Part shown: piece by piece, positions 23,001-34,390 of the stretch | Layout: every line of letters starts with the position of its first letter | Position numbering within the stretch: position 1 is the stretch's first letter | Assembly (NCBI GenBank): GCA_027922465.2 | Contig: BQMF02000330.1 | Span: 310,001-374,000, forward strand | DNA: 64,000 nt | Origin: Turritopsis dohrnii | Taxonomy: Eukaryota > Cnidaria > Hydrozoa > Anthoathecata > Oceaniidae | Reading direction: 5' to 3' | Notes under the pieces: model-generated | What the model saw: only the letters and a program-made list of their open reading frames with translations | The model's database searches: none | Told to the model about the DNA's origin: nothing | Program-made: the position numbers and the translations under genes

Positions 23001-26000
23001 TTGGCAGCAAGCAACCGAAAAATACGTTAAGAAGTCCAAGGGCGGAAATCGGGTCTACTAAATCGGGTAACTCACTTATTTTCAATGACACTCGTGTTGG
23101 CATTACAGAAGAATTATTGGATCATCACAGATTTACGGTGTAGGAAGCACTATTTGAAATTATTTAAAGCTATTTTCTCTCATATGCTAAGTAGCAATAA
23201 TGAAGATTTAGAAAGTAGTTACAAAAACAAATTTCTGAATAATTAAGACATTTCATATCAACATTCGAAGTGAGCGTAATGATGTTTCCATTGATGCAAG
23301 AATACAATAGATTCTCTAATTAACAGACACGCCAATGGCTACCCAGCGGGCACAAAGACGTCGTAAAGACGTCGTAGAGACGTCTTTCTAAGACGTCCCT
23401 AAGACGTCGCAAAATGGTCGTGAAGTGGGAATCTCAAAAGACGTCCCAATTACATCTTCACTGAGACGTCTCGACAACAGGATATCGCAACGACTTAAAT
23501 CTCTAGCCATAATGACATCGTAGAGACGTCCGATTAACAACCTTTTTCTGGGATCATAGGTCATCTATGTTGGGATCATCAAAACAACAAAAGATACGAA
23601 TTCAATAGATGTCTCCTTTTTAATTCTTTTTAAACGTTTGCAACGCAACAATTTACAGTTCAACATATACTGGCTAATTTGTCATCAAGTTATAAAATTT
23701 TGAATCACATGTATTTCCACATTTAAAACTCCCCTCGACTAGCCTTTTTGAAATTTCACCAACCTCATGATCGATCAGGAGATCTTTGAACATCAACGGA
23801 AGTTTTTTTATGTCATCTAAAGTGATTTTCTGATGCTGGAATGCTGAAACTAAGTTCAACAAGAATGTATAAATATGTATAAATATACCCACCTAATGGA
23901 TTCAGAAAACAGAAACTCACCGTTAATTTCATCGAACAGGATCGTATCTTTTCAAGGTATTTTTCCATTTACACATTGCCAGTTTACCTTTGACAAAACG
24001 CCATGTCTATATATTAATAGCCGATTCTCTGTCTGTCTGTCTGTCTGTCTGTTTGTAAGTCACACAAAATGGTAGATTGAGTTGTGAGCGAAATTATTTC
24101 TTTTTTTGTGTGCGACGTGAGTTCAGAGCAAATACATTGCAATCCCAATCGAACGTGACTTTTTTTGGCTGATGAACTAATAGGAATAACGTTTTGTTTT
24201 TATTATTATTGTTAGTTTTATATTCCACGTTGACTTGGCTTTGAAAACAATACATCAACTAAATACAAAGAAACTAACTGATTAAACGTTTTGGACATAA
24301 AGCAGCAGTGGCAGAACGTGGCAGCATATGTACGGTTTGCCACTAACTCTTGCCTCACTGTCTGAGACGGGTGAAATTTTTTTTTGAGCAATCAAAATGT
24401 TTAGAACCGATAGGTAAAAAAAGAGTATCATATCAAAACAAAATGTTTTTTTTTTGCTTTTCTTTTAATAAATTAATTTCTTCTTTTAATTGTTAAGCGT
24501 TCTGATCGAACGTTTTTTTATTCTCTTTATTCATTTAGCACGTGCCTTTTTTCTCTCCTCCTGTGTGATCTTTTTAAGAAGAGAAACGATTTCCCCCTTA
24601 CGTTTGATAGCACCCATGTTAGAGCGCGTAACTTTTTTAAAACAAAAGCTAATAGAAAGTTGAAGTTTTCTCTCTCTACGTTTTGAGTGTATTGTTACAC
24701 TGATAAAAGATTGGTTTTACCAGAGGTTGTGACTTCGAAACTACTTCTGGTTGAACACAAGTCCTACGAGCCGTTTATAAGGAAATTTGACGTTTATTGA
24801 TACAGTGATACAGAGCAGGTGGACATGGGCGGCAAGCGACGCCGCCTTGGCGGCTAGTCTATTTATTAATAGCCGATTCTCTGTCTGTCTGTCTGTCTGT
24901 TTGTTTGTTTGTTTGTTTGTTTGTTTGTCAGTCACGCAAAATGGTAGATTAAGTTGTGAGCGAAATTATTTCTTTTTTTGTGTGCGACGTGAGTTCGAAG
25001 CAAATACATTGCAACCCCAATCGAACGTGACTTTTTTTGGCTGATGAACTAATAGGAATAACGTTTTGTTTTTATCATTATTGTTAGTTTTATATTCCAT
25101 ATTGACTTGGTTTTGAAAACAGTACATCAACTAAATACAAAGTCACTAACTGATTAAATATTTTGGACAAAAAGCAGCAGTGGCAGAACGTGGCAGCATA
25201 TGTTCGGTTTGCCACTAACTCTTGCCTGACTGTCTGAGACGGGTGAACTTTTTTTTTGAGCAATCAAAATGTTTAAAAACCGATAGGTAAAAAAAGAGTA
25301 TCATATCAAAACAAAATGTTTTTTTTTTGCTTTTCTTTTAATAAATTAATTTCTTCTTTTAATTGTTAAGCGTTCTGATCGAACGTTTTTTTATTTTATT
25401 TATTCATTTAGCACGTGCCTTTTTTCTCTCCTCCGTGTGAACTTTTTAAGAAGAGAAACCATTTTCCCCCTGTTTGATAGCACCCATGTTAGAGCGCGTA
25501 ACGTTTTTAAAACAAAAGCTAATAAAAAGTTTTTTCTCTCTACGTTTTGAGTGCATTGTTGTACTGATCAACGATTGTTTTAAAAAATAAATAACACATG
25601 AAATTTGGTTTTTTTTGGAACCATTGTTTAAACTGATATTTGATATTTGATTTCGAATCTGCCTCTAGGATAACTGACGTTTTTTCGGGTCCGCGATACA
25701 GGCGATTGGGTGACAAAAAATTTGGGTCTAATTTTTTTGGGAGGGGTCTGTGACGTCATCAAAATCTTTGAAGAATGATATCTCTGTAACGGTTGATCGT
25801 AGCGGAACGATCCCATACATTTTTTTAATCAGTTTTTCGAGCTCTACAATATGGTAACACTTTCGGTTGCCAATTCCTTAATTTTATTTTTCGTGAAGTC
25901 AACGCATGCTGAACATGGGCGGCGAGCGACGCCGCCTTGGCGGCTAGTCTATATATTAATAGCCGATTCTCTGTCTGTTTGTCTGTAAGTCACGCAAAAT

Positions 26001-28346
26001 GGTAGATTAATTTGTGAGAGTAATTACTTTATTTTATTTTGTGCGACGTCAGTGTGAAACCATTGTATTGAGACCCTAATCGAATGCGACGTTTAGGGAA
26101 AATTATCTCCCTGACGAGTAGGGATAACTGACGTTTTTTGGGGTCCGCGATTCAGGCGATAGGGTGACGAGAAATTTGGGTCTAATTTTTTTGGGGGACG
26201 GGTCTATGACGTCATCAAATTTTTTGATCAACAATATCTCCGTAATGGTTGGTCGTAGCAAAACGATCCCATACATTTTTTTGATCAGTTTTTCGAACTC
26301 TACAACATGGACACACTTATTATTTCCAATTCCTTAATTTTATTTTTCGTGAACTCAACGCAGGCTGAACATGGGCGGCGAGCGACGTCGCCTTGGCGGC
26401 TAGTTTAATTAATTCTTCAAAGCTCTATCTAAACGTCTTTTATCGAAACTTATGTTACATGTATCATTATTAACAGTATTAACCTTTTCTTACAAGACAG
26501 TCTATGCTTTTGAAACTTTCTATACCACATGTGAATTTTATAACCTGGGAATTTCTCTTTGTCTTACGTATTTGTGATTGGTCTATTTTAAGTTTTTTAA
26601 ATCCTGCAACTGTAGTAAAACCTATTCGATGAATCTTTGTCGACTAATCCCTTTTGAAAATTTATAATTCTTTCGAAGGTCGTAATTTAATCTGTATAGA
26701 GACGTCCCAAAAACATCGTGAAGGCATCCCTCACACGACCAAGAAAAAGAATCGGTACGAATGTAAGTTCCATATGGAGTATGTTGTTGTTACTCAAAGT
26801 TTACTGTTTAATGACTGCCGAATGAAATTTGAAAATTTTTATCAGGTCCCAAATTGATCGTAAAAGGATCCCAATTGCGACGTCCCATTTTTCGCAAAAT
26901 GATTTCAAAACCAAACGACTATTTTACAATTAAATTGAGACGTCTCCAAGACGTCTTGTGCCCGCTGGGTACCTCTTATTTACAGAAAACTTCATTTTCT
27001 CACGCGTTTCGTAGGTCAAACTCTCATATAACCGGACAAACATTTTGCTAACACTCCCATTAGCAGACACACTTTTCGCTCCAGGAATGAAGATTTTGCT
27101 CCATTTTTCGCAGTCAAAGAAAAAAGTGACAATGAAGTTTTTTTAATTCATAATTTGTTTCAAACAACGATTTTCCATACTTTGTTCAAACATTATGTTA
27201 TCAACTTATATTTTCAAATTTGTGCAGGTATTAAAGTGCCCTATTTTAAAAATAAATTCAACACCCTAGAAACTTGAAACCTTTAAACATTTCCATTAAC
27301 AGACAAAAGTTAAAAACTGTAAGGCTATTTGCAGACACCTCAAGTTTGTAGGCTATATTCATTTTCCCTGTGTCTGCTAATTGCGGAGTGCATTGTAGAT
27401 TGTAAGCCTCTTAGGTAAGTGTTGAGTCGAAACACTTTGTAAATCCTATAAGCAATTACAATTTTTCATGTAAAGGACCTGTCAATGACATGATTTTGGC
27501 CATTAACAAAGGTTTTTATCAAATAACATACATCTCGATCTGTTAACATCTATTTATCCTCTTTTTTAGATGTTCAATTTTTATTTTGTTCCATCACATT
27601 TCCGTGTCCTTTATGTTGGTTCAGTCACAGTACTATGGGCTACATTTTTATCATATCTGAAATATGACATGAATGTAAGATTTATTTGTGTTTGTACAGT
27701 GTGTTTCAAAAAAAAGCTACACAAGAATTTCTTCACTTTATGCGTTTGACATAATTCTTAAAATAAGAATAGCTTTATACTAAAAGAAAGAGACAGAGAA
27801 GGGCTCTCCAATTACATTAAAATCGCATTGAAAATGTTAAATATTTCAGAAGTTATAAGGGATTTTATCCGACATTTTATTACTCCGAGTTTTTATGATT
27901 AACAATTGATGAACAACTAACAGTTCGATATAATAACAATTACATTTTTTGGGTAGCCTTTTTTATTTCAAGCATACTGTATGTTTGTTCTCCAATTGTA
28001 TAACTGGTTATCATTACTTAACACACATGTACAGGGATAGATAGCTAGACAATGAAATTATAACAAGAGTTAGAGGTCCAGAATAATTTATTTAAATGTA
28101 GAAATCACACGCCTCTTTAAATCAGCTGTATTGTCTGTAGTTTTGTGAGAAAAAAAAGCTGACCTAGGCTGCAAATTTCCGATTAATTTAACAATATAAT
28201 AAATAATCTCAGAAAATTACAAACTTTGATCTTCATAGTTTAATTTTTCATTTATCCAGGTGGATGACAGCAGCTCCAATGTCACCCCTGTCCAACAAAC
28301 GAAGCTAGACGAATGTGATTCCAGAACTACGCGACTAAGAGACTGA
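16675..28346 (+). CDS. MPV17L2: MPV17/PMP22-family protein, MPV17L2-like (five exons)
   Basis: Exons 16675-17071, 18591-18667, 22883-22912, 27570-27674 and 28260-28346 sum to 696 nt, in frame, giving 231 residues. Phases agree at every join. Residues 1-35 are basic and amphipathic, fitting a mitochondrial presequence. Family marks follow in order: GDLLEQ, GPxxHxWYxxLDR, KKLALDQLIISP, the exon-2 segment LLEGSGWKDIKKEIKEKA, the 10-codon exon ADCSFWIPAQ (equivalent of the family's DWxxWPxxQ), then NFYFVPSHFRVLYV and LSYLKYD. The last points are closest to MPV17L2, an inner mitochondrial membrane protein tied to mitoribosome assembly; subfamily choice is inferred. A polar 28-residue tail replaces nothing essential. 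Introns are long because of transposons. Confidence 0.85.
18009..18138. mobile_element. Short CCGTATTCTCTC-end MITE
   Basis: The 130-bp element runs CCGTATTCTCTC to GAGAATACGG, with TA on the left and CA on the right (one flank mutated). It is almost wholly made of GCGCTTA and GAGAGG blocks in both orientations, so it would fold into one long hairpin. It is a relative of the 357-bp copy at 4744-5100. Confidence 0.7.
18591..18667 (+). CDS. MPV17L2: MPV17L2-like exon 2
   Basis: 77 nt after a TTTCTACAG acceptor and before GTAATA. It codes for EIGLLEGSGWKDIKKEIKEK and a few more residues, the cytosol- or matrix-facing loop typical of the family. Confidence 0.85.
20126..21100. mobile_element. CATGGA-end transposon with 7-bp duplication (copy 1), nested
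   Basis: The 32-bp termini begin CATGGACGTATAAAAAGAGA and are inverted with one or two changes. The 7-bp direct repeat ATTTTAG flanks it (20119-20125 and 21101-21107). It has no transposase and contains a SINE. The ends resemble those of the element at 35483-36199. P-superfamily membership is possible because of the CATG start and 7-8 bp duplications, but this is inference. Confidence 0.7.
20560..20880 (-). mobile_element. tRNA-derived SINE (minus-strand copy)
   Basis: Read on the minus strand: a tRNA-like head with A-box-like TGGTAGCCTTGTGGTAGAG and B box GGTTCAATCC, a 200-bp body with CACTCAGCAAGAGAGTAGGA, and a tail of TAAATAAATAA repeats at 20560-20590. It is about 90 percent similar by eye to the plus-strand copy at 39622-39940. 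It lies inside the nested CATGGA-end element. Confidence 0.85.
22883..22912 (+). CDS. MPV17L2: MPV17L2-like exon 3 (30-nt micro-exon)
   Basis: In-frame micro-exon ADCSFWIPAQ between ATATTTAG and GTAAGA. It supplies the family signature normally read DWxxWPxxQ, with W-to-C and P-shift changes, and is required to join exons 2 and 4. It lies 214 bp after the hAT-like element ends. Confidence 0.8.
24006..24857 (+). mobile_element. Helitron-like non-autonomous element, tandem unit 1
   Basis: The 5' end is TCTATATATTAATAGCCG followed by a TCTG/TTTG microsatellite. The 3' end is GCGACGCCGCCTTGGCGGCTAG, quoted here in parts as GCGACGCCGCC and TTGGCGGCTAG: a perfect hairpin ending in CTAG. TC start, 3' hairpin and CTRR end fit Helitron or Helentron-type elements. 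There is no Rep/helicase gene. Unit 2 starts on the very next base. Confidence 0.65.
24858..25947 (+). mobile_element. Helitron-like element, tandem unit 2 (composite)
   Basis: Begins TCTATTTATTAATAGCCG directly at the CTAG of unit 1 and ends in the same hairpin and CTAG. The first 800 bp match unit 1, while the last 280 bp carry block A (AGGGATAACTGACG to GAGCTCTACAATATGG) of the short form, so it is a recombinant of the long and short forms. Confidence 0.65.
25948..26403 (+). mobile_element. Helitron-like element, tandem unit 3 (short form)
   Basis: 456-bp copy with the TCTATATATTAATAGCCG start, short TCTG/TTTG tract, block A, and a hairpin GGCGGCTAG end followed by T. It abuts unit 2 without spacer, completing a three-unit head-to-tail array. 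Confidence 0.65.
27570..27674 (+). CDS. MPV17L2: MPV17L2-like exon 4
   Basis: 105 nt in phase 0 (acceptor CTTTTTTAG, donor GTAAGA) coding for MFNFYFVPSHFRVLYVGSVT then the last membrane segment and LSYLKYDMN. It is the strongest family match in the gene. Confidence 0.9.
28260..28346 (+). CDS. MPV17L2: MPV17L2-like terminal exon
   Basis: After a TTATCCAG acceptor the phase-0 frame codes for a 28-residue hydrophilic tail (VDDSSSNVTPVQQTKLDE and so on) and stops at 28344-28346. Tails are not conserved in this family, so support comes from splice site, phase and position. An AATAAA lies near 28532. Confidence 0.6.
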   Translation: MDDSSSNVTPVQQTKLDECDSRTTRLRD

Positions 28347-29698
28347 GAAAGGCGAAATCGATCCATTGTAGACTGAGCAATTGAAAATTATATAGAAGAC
28401 CAATAGGAATTTTCGTAGTCGAGTTGGGCTTGTTTACAATGTGTTTAAGTTTGTAGCTTCTGTTTTACTTCGCAGTTTTTTGTTTTTCCCCCCACTCAAA
28501 CATTACTACCCACTTCAAGTATAAAAAAGTAATAAATTAAGTTTTTAAAAATTATAATGGGAGTTTCTTACTAACAGAACAGTGTGTCCAATATTGGTAA
28601 ATCAATATAAACCTCTGTTATTACTTCTTGAAGTTGCGTAACTTATGAAGCTAGAGACCTTCATGAGAACTCGCCCCTTTTTTAGTTTTCTTTTTTATAA
28701 ACATTCGGATTGAAAAATACGCGAACATTTCTGCGTCCTTTGAAATACAATTTTCTATCTAATTAACGGAGAGAGAATTGTATCCTATTCTGCCTCGTTT
28801 TGCTGTGGGAATTTGATGAAACTTAACACAAATTTTCCCATCGCGATCTAAACCACAAGATGTAATCGAATAAATTGCGTGTAATAACACAAATCTGCGT
28901 AACTGCCAGAAATGTGCATTGATCTTTTTTGAATTATCATTAACCGTTAAAATTGTCCAAACCATTTTACGCAGTCTAGTTTACCCAGTGTAATCAGAGA
29001 TATCAAATTAAAAAAAAACATGAACTGTTTTCACTTGCACTAAATTCACTTGCACGCGATTAATATATTTGATTTACAGTATGCTTATACCACTTTAGAG
29101 AAACATGAGCGTCTATAAAGATCAACGTGAAAAGGGTCAACAAACAGTAAAATAGGATATTTCAAGAATGATCAGATACTGAAAAAAAAATTCTATTCTG
29201 CCTGTAAACATATTATTTATTACAAGTTATTTTTCTTACTTACAACATTTGAGTAGGTTGAGTGAATTAATAGGAACAACCACGGTTGGGTCACGCCAAG
29301 AATACTGTAGTGTATCCTGTTGAAAGTTACGCTGAGTTTCAGAAGAGAATTTTTAAGAGACTACCCGCATCATCGTAATGTAATATTCCAACATAAAAAA
29401 TAAAAACACATTTCCATTATATAAGTTCCTTTTGACTAAAATAGAACACCAAGAATACTTTGTATACTGCAGATTTTTGTGTAGCAAAACGTGGCTCAAA
29501 AACTAAAAACTCCTAAGAATGAGCAAACTCAATGCGAGTCATATATTTACACAATATTCTGTCATCACTGACCCTGTTTAAGAGCTCTCTCTATACAACA
29601 AATATTGATGTTAATTCATACGATTTGAACAAAAGCACTATGACAATAATGATCAATACAAAGTTATTCTTAATTGGTGGATGAACACAACATGTGGC
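28347..29698. other. Region between the convergent MPV17L2-like and TRIM-ankyrin genes
   Basis: Holds the 3' ends of two convergent genes: a plus-strand AATAAA near 28532, and a minus-strand AATAAA (TTTATT) near 29214. No other gene or repeat was recognised. Confidence 0.4.
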
Positions 29699-30153
29699 TC
29701 AATAGATTGATAACACTCTAATGGCTTCAATCACGTTTCGTTCCTTATTGTTGTTATATTGGCTTAACAACTCAACACAGTCTAGGTTGCTTTGATTGGA
29801 TGCATAGTCTAATGCTGTGCGTTGCCTACGATCTTGAAAATTTATAGTGACATCTCCTCCACATAGTAATAGTTGTTTTACGCATTCATATTGCCCTTTA
29901 TAACATGCCCACATCAAAGGCGTTCTCCCATAATAACTATCGGTTTCAAAGACAGCTTTTGGATTCAGAGAAATCAGCGTTTGTAATAATTTGCTTTTAC
30001 CTGTTCTCGCAGCATCTGTAACCATGAATTTCTTTAACAAAAGATGGGGCTGCAGTATAGCTATTGTGTTGACTTTCTTGTCATCATTGTTATCGATGGC
30101 TTTTCTTACTTCGGTATGCGTATACACTGCCAAGTCAAGATCATATGAGTAAT
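29699..30153 (-). CDS. TRIM-ankyrin exon 3 (ankyrin repeats)
   Basis: 455-nt exon after a TTCATTCCTGTAG acceptor, ending at the stop in 29699-29701. The split codon G|AT gives the D before YSYDLDLAVYTHTEVRKAID. Ankyrin-type helices (TPLMWACYKGQYECVKQLLL) are clear in the second half. Confidence 0.85.
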
Positions 30154-32940
30154 CTACAGGAATGAAAAAGATAGATTGATGATTTTTCAAATTTCCTCTA
30201 AGTAGCATTTTTTCGGTCGAAACCAATAAAATTTGGTCAATTTCTGTTGTGAAATTTTTTTTCTCTCGTGGAGATTATCTCACAAGAAAACAGCTGACAC
30301 ACTTTTTCCTCGACCTTATGATAGCTCACTGTCTTTAACCAGTACTTTTTCGTACGAAGCCACTAAATTGTGGTCAATTTCCGCAAAGGGTTCGATATTG
30401 TGAATACACGAAATTTATTGACTAAATTCTGATAAGACAATGTTTTTTTGTCTCTAATATAAAACTGTGCATGCGTCGAAAAGAATGCCGCTTTGTACAA
30501 AAGTTCCTCTATCAAAAAGTATCTGCTAATAAAAGTATCCATTTACTATCCATTCATAGTACTACGGAAATCAATTGTATTACCTTTGATAATCCTTCTT
30601 GCAATATCAACATGATGCTGTTTGGGTATTTCCTCACTATTTTCCAACCTGCATTGAAATATTTTCGGCTTTACTTGTTCTGTAATTGTTTTATTTTCAA
30701 TAGTTACTTTTGTAACACCGAGTGGTTTATCTTTGCTAGTTTTAAGAAGAGTAACATCGAAACACGTGATGTTGGCGAACTTTTCGATATCTTTTATGCA
30801 CGCCACACGATTGATAAATGCACCAGAAGGCTGCAACTGACCAAAACGTTTGCGAAGTTTTGAAACTTCCTTCCAAAGGTCGATATTCTTTAGAGCACGT
30901 TCTTCGATGATTTCTTCAAACTTGTTGACGTTCTGATCAAATTCATGTAAAGTAATTTCCTCCAGCCTATCTAATTCTTGACACACTCGAAGTAGTTCTT
31001 GGAGTTTTCGTCTTTTTAGCTGCTCCTGTAAAGAGCTTCGAAATGCTTTGATCTTATGCAACTCAATTTTGTAGGAAAATCCAAGTGGATTTTCACAAAG
31101 GTGACTTTGTAATACCTTCACTCTTGCTAGAATGTCTTCTCTCACTGCGCATGCGTGTTCTTCAAATTGAACAAAAGTATGATATTTATGCTGTCTTTTA
31201 ACACAATATACACACGCAAGAGCATCTTCACAACTAATACAAACCCACTTAGCTTTTCCTTGGTGCTCCAAGCATAACAGGGATTGGTCTCGAAAATCTG
31301 ACTGACAGTTTCTAAATAAAGGCTAATATTAATTGTGCTGCGGAAGATATTTTCACTGTAGGACACCTGTGATAGATAAGTCTTTTAAATACATGAACTC
31401 GTTGTAATTCAGCCCAAATTCCCACCAAATTTTAAAAGTTTTTCAATTCTTATAAAACCTTTGCACAAAGAACAATTGGAAGGTGCCAATTTCAAAGTTC
31501 TCAAACATTTATCAAATTTGCCTAAAGTTGGACAGCCTTTAATTTTTATACAAGTTTTAAAATCATTTATTTTATTTTGAGACGCTTTGTAATGCTAACG
31601 AGACTAGTTCGACAATTACAATGCACGCCCCAAAACAGGGCCGCAAGATAACGCCAGATTTAGGGTGAGGCGGCCAGAATTGCGAAAAAAGGACTTTAAT
31701 ATATTTTAGGGCTTAGAACTCTACTCAGGGGGTGTAGATTCCACATTTGTTATAGTTATTGGCAATTTGCTACTTCATAATGCACCCACAGTAAAATGCC
31801 GAAATTAGTTTTTCTTAATTGACTTTAGGACACCCGTGGTGGAGTAAAGTCTTTAAAATACCCGTGGTTTCTCCTCCTCCTCCTCCTCCTACTACTACTC
31901 CAAGTTATGAACGTTTTTGTGCAGCGTTTACATGACATCGTTGCCGAATTCGCAAATTTGATCAAATTCGGACTTCCAGTAAGCCAATTTTCATGAAATT
32001 TTGCACATATCACAATTGAAAGGTGCTGATTTCGAATTTGACAATGATTTTGCCAGGCGTGACTAAAATTGGGAACTTTAGGCCAAATTTGGACCAAATT
32101 TTGAAAGTTCTTCAATTTTCATGAAACTTTGCACGGATCACATTTGAAAGGTGTTGATTTGGAATTTGATAGTCATTTTGTCAGATTTGACCAAATTTTG
32201 GCAATTCGGCAATGTTTTATATTTGAGACTAGATATGTATCGTTGTGTTACGTCCTGAAGTCTTCAAGCCCAGCGGCTTCTTGTTGTGTTATATAACATC
32301 TTTGAAATGTATATCATCAAAATGAAGACTTATATGTTTTTGAAAAGAAAAAACGAATTTTTCATAAAACAAAATTCAAAGATTTTTAACTAACAGAATA
32401 AAAGTCCAGTATACAACATTTATACAGTTCTGGCGACAGTTTCAGTTGTTTTAAATATTGTTTTTCATAAGAGAATCGTGTGTGTAGAAAATACAAAGGG
32501 AAACATTATAACAGAAATAAGTCCTACGAATGGCATTAATTCGTTTAAGTGAATTTTAGGAACAATCGCTTAAGTCCGGTTAAATCGGCAAGCGATGAGT
32601 TTCCAACACAACGTAGAAGACTTTTGAATTAGAAAAGTTAATAATGCAAAAATCTTTACCTGTTCTGTTTCAACAGACTTAATATTCCATCCAATGAATA
32701 ATTATTCTTCAAGGAATCAGTTGTCTCAGTTGAGCTAATGGTAACTACTTCATCGCATCTGTAAGGACACTCTAAGGTTGCACTACCATCTTTATCAAAA
32801 AGAAGCAAGTCATCCAAACAATGTTTACAGAAAGAATGAAAGCAAGGTAGATGTTTTGGATTTGTCAGCTGTTTGTGACAAACTGCACATTCTAACGCTT
32901 GTTCGAGATCGGTGAAATTAATTTTGTTTTTCTCATCCAT
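29699..32940 (-). CDS. TRIM-type RING / B-box / coiled-coil protein with C-terminal ankyrin repeats
   Basis: Exons 32660-32940, 30584-31311 and 29699-30153 sum to 1464 nt, giving 487 residues; phases 2 and 1 match at the joins. The N-terminal RING has C18-x2-C21, C33-x-H35-x2-C38-x2-C41 and C58-x3-C62. A type-2 B-box (CLEH, CISC, CVYC and following histidines) starts exon 2, followed by a long charged coiled coil. The last exon has about three ankyrin repeats, with YGRTPLMWACYKGQYECVKQ and TALDYASNQSNLDCVELL clear. RING and B-box proteins are usually ubiquitin ligases, with the C-terminal domain choosing the substrate. Most TRIMs use B30.2 or NHL domains there, so an ankyrin tail is unusual. 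Ligase role is inferred; domains are seen. Confidence 0.85.
30584..31311 (-). CDS. TRIM-ankyrin exon 2 (B-box and coiled coil)
   Basis: 728-nt exon from a TTTATTTAG acceptor to an AAAG|GTAATA donor. The frame begins NCQSDFRDQSLLCLEHQGKA; the B-box is followed by helical segments such as LQEQLKRRKLQELLRVCQEL. The open frame reads on past the donor to 30546, but only the donor gives a phase-matched join to the ankyrin exon. Confidence 0.85.
31414..32185. repeat. Diverged dispersed minisatellite-like units in TRIM intron 1
   Basis: Three related units of about 100 bp lie at 31414-31520, 31963-32060 and 32088-32185. They share CCAAATTTTGAAAGTT, CAATTTTCATGAAACTTTGC and TTGAAAGGTG in the same order. 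A CTC/CTA trinucleotide tract lies at about 31870-31903. No gene is seen here. Confidence 0.6.
32660..32940 (-). CDS. TRIM-ankyrin exon 1 (RING)
   Basis: 93 codons plus two bases from ATG at 32940-32938 to an ACAG|GTAAAG donor. It holds the complete C3HC4 RING finger including LPCFHSFCKHCL and LECPYRC. Confidence 0.88.
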
Positions 32941-33795
32941 CTCTTTTATGTCATCAATAACTTCTCTTGCAGAACTTTGTGTTTTTTATTCGTTAGAATA
33001 AACAACGCAATAAATTAACGGCGTGTTCATACAACGGATTTTGTCGAATCGTTGGGCGACTAAACTTAAATAGAGTGAACCAATTATTAAAAGAAAATGG
33101 TTGCTGATTGATGTATTAAAGATGGAAAAGACGTATTTTGATGTAAGACAGCACGGCACTTTTCATCGTAACTTTAGTGGTCCGTGTTTGGAATTATTTT
33201 ATCGTTTAAAATGATCTCTGTAATTCAATATTTCCATGACGTTGCGACATCGGCAGATAGGAATGGTTTCTCTTAGGTAGATTGTTGTTTGTTTGTAAAA
33301 TCAAGGATTTATAAATATTCTTCTATTAAGGGAAATGTCATCATAGCCAATAGTTGTCACACTGTTTGTAACATACAAAGAAGTAAGGATCGTGTTTTCT
33401 CTCTCTTCTTTTCAACGCTTAATAAGCCTTTTGAGAACTGTTCCATGCTTTGCTGTACAATAAACTGTTTATACAAGTGAATACAAGTACAAGTAAATAG
33501 TCGAAAGAAAAACTCATAACCTGATTATCTTATTGTTTTTTAAATGGAATTTTCCACAATAGATCCAGATCAAACACGACAACCGGTACTTGTAAATCTA
33601 CTTGTTCCCAAACAATCGAATTTTCTTGTATCACCTATATCAGCTGATTTTCAGAAATTCCGGGCGTGATTTTCGCATTTTTGAATGTTTTGATACAATT
33701 CCATTTTTGTAAATTCAAATTTTCGTATTAAGTATATGAATCTAGTTTTTTTTGAAAGATTAATTGATTGTCTTTACTAAAGGTGACATGTAGCT
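32941..33795. other. Upstream region of the TRIM-ankyrin gene
   Basis: No coding exon recognised. The minus-strand promoter of the TRIM-ankyrin gene should lie in the first few hundred bases, but no clear TATA or initiator pattern stands out. Confidence 0.35.
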
Positions 33796-34390
33796 CGTTA
33801 TTAAACAAAGACGTACAAACAAGTCTGTAGTAGAACAATGCAAGGCATTAGCCGTTTTTATACTGAGACGTAAATTACGTCCAGACGTAATCTACGTCTG
33901 AAGAAAAGTTTCGTCCGTTAGTGTAAAACCGTTTTTTTACAAAATTTTGTCCTAACTTTCATCCGTCTACTTTTGTTTAACTTTCATCCGTCTCAGACGT
34001 AAGTTTCGTCTTCCAGACAGAAGAAAGTTTTAAAAACATCGTCCAGTATAAAAACGTAAAATGTAAAAAACATCGTCTGCTCAAAAAAACCGAATTTATA
34101 CTAACGAAAGAAATCTAATAGGACGAAAGGTACGTGAAATATTTAACAGTATAAAATCGGTGTAAAAGTTCATGGCGGACGAAAAAATAACAAAAATTTG
34201 TAAATTTTGTCTACTTATAACTTTCGTCGAAACGATGCAAGTTAGAGCTTAGTCGAATGAAAGTGATCATACTTTCAGAAATTTTTAAAGTGTGACACGA
34301 GCTTTCTTAAGTGTAGATCAGACTTAGCAATGAAATCGAACGTTTTTTGTAAACAACACTTTAACGTAACATATAATATAACAGTATAAC

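Larger units (their letters stand above)
23342..26969. mobile_element. TA-flanked element with CCCAGCGGGCACAA ends and GACGTC repeats
   Basis: The inverted termini CCCAGCGGGCACAA then AGACGTC are perfect for 14 bp, with TA on both sides (23340-23341, 26970-26971). At least eleven GACGTC palindromes lie in the two subterminal zones (23355-23530, 26698-26960), suggesting transposase binding sites. The original element was about 1.2 kb; the rest is a Helitron-like insertion at 24006-26403. No transposase is evident, and superfamily is not assigned. Confidence 0.6.

Noticed and set aside
24897..24930. TCTG/TTTG tetranucleotide tract as an independent microsatellite
   Set aside because: It occurs at the same place in every Helitron-like copy, so it is part of the element.
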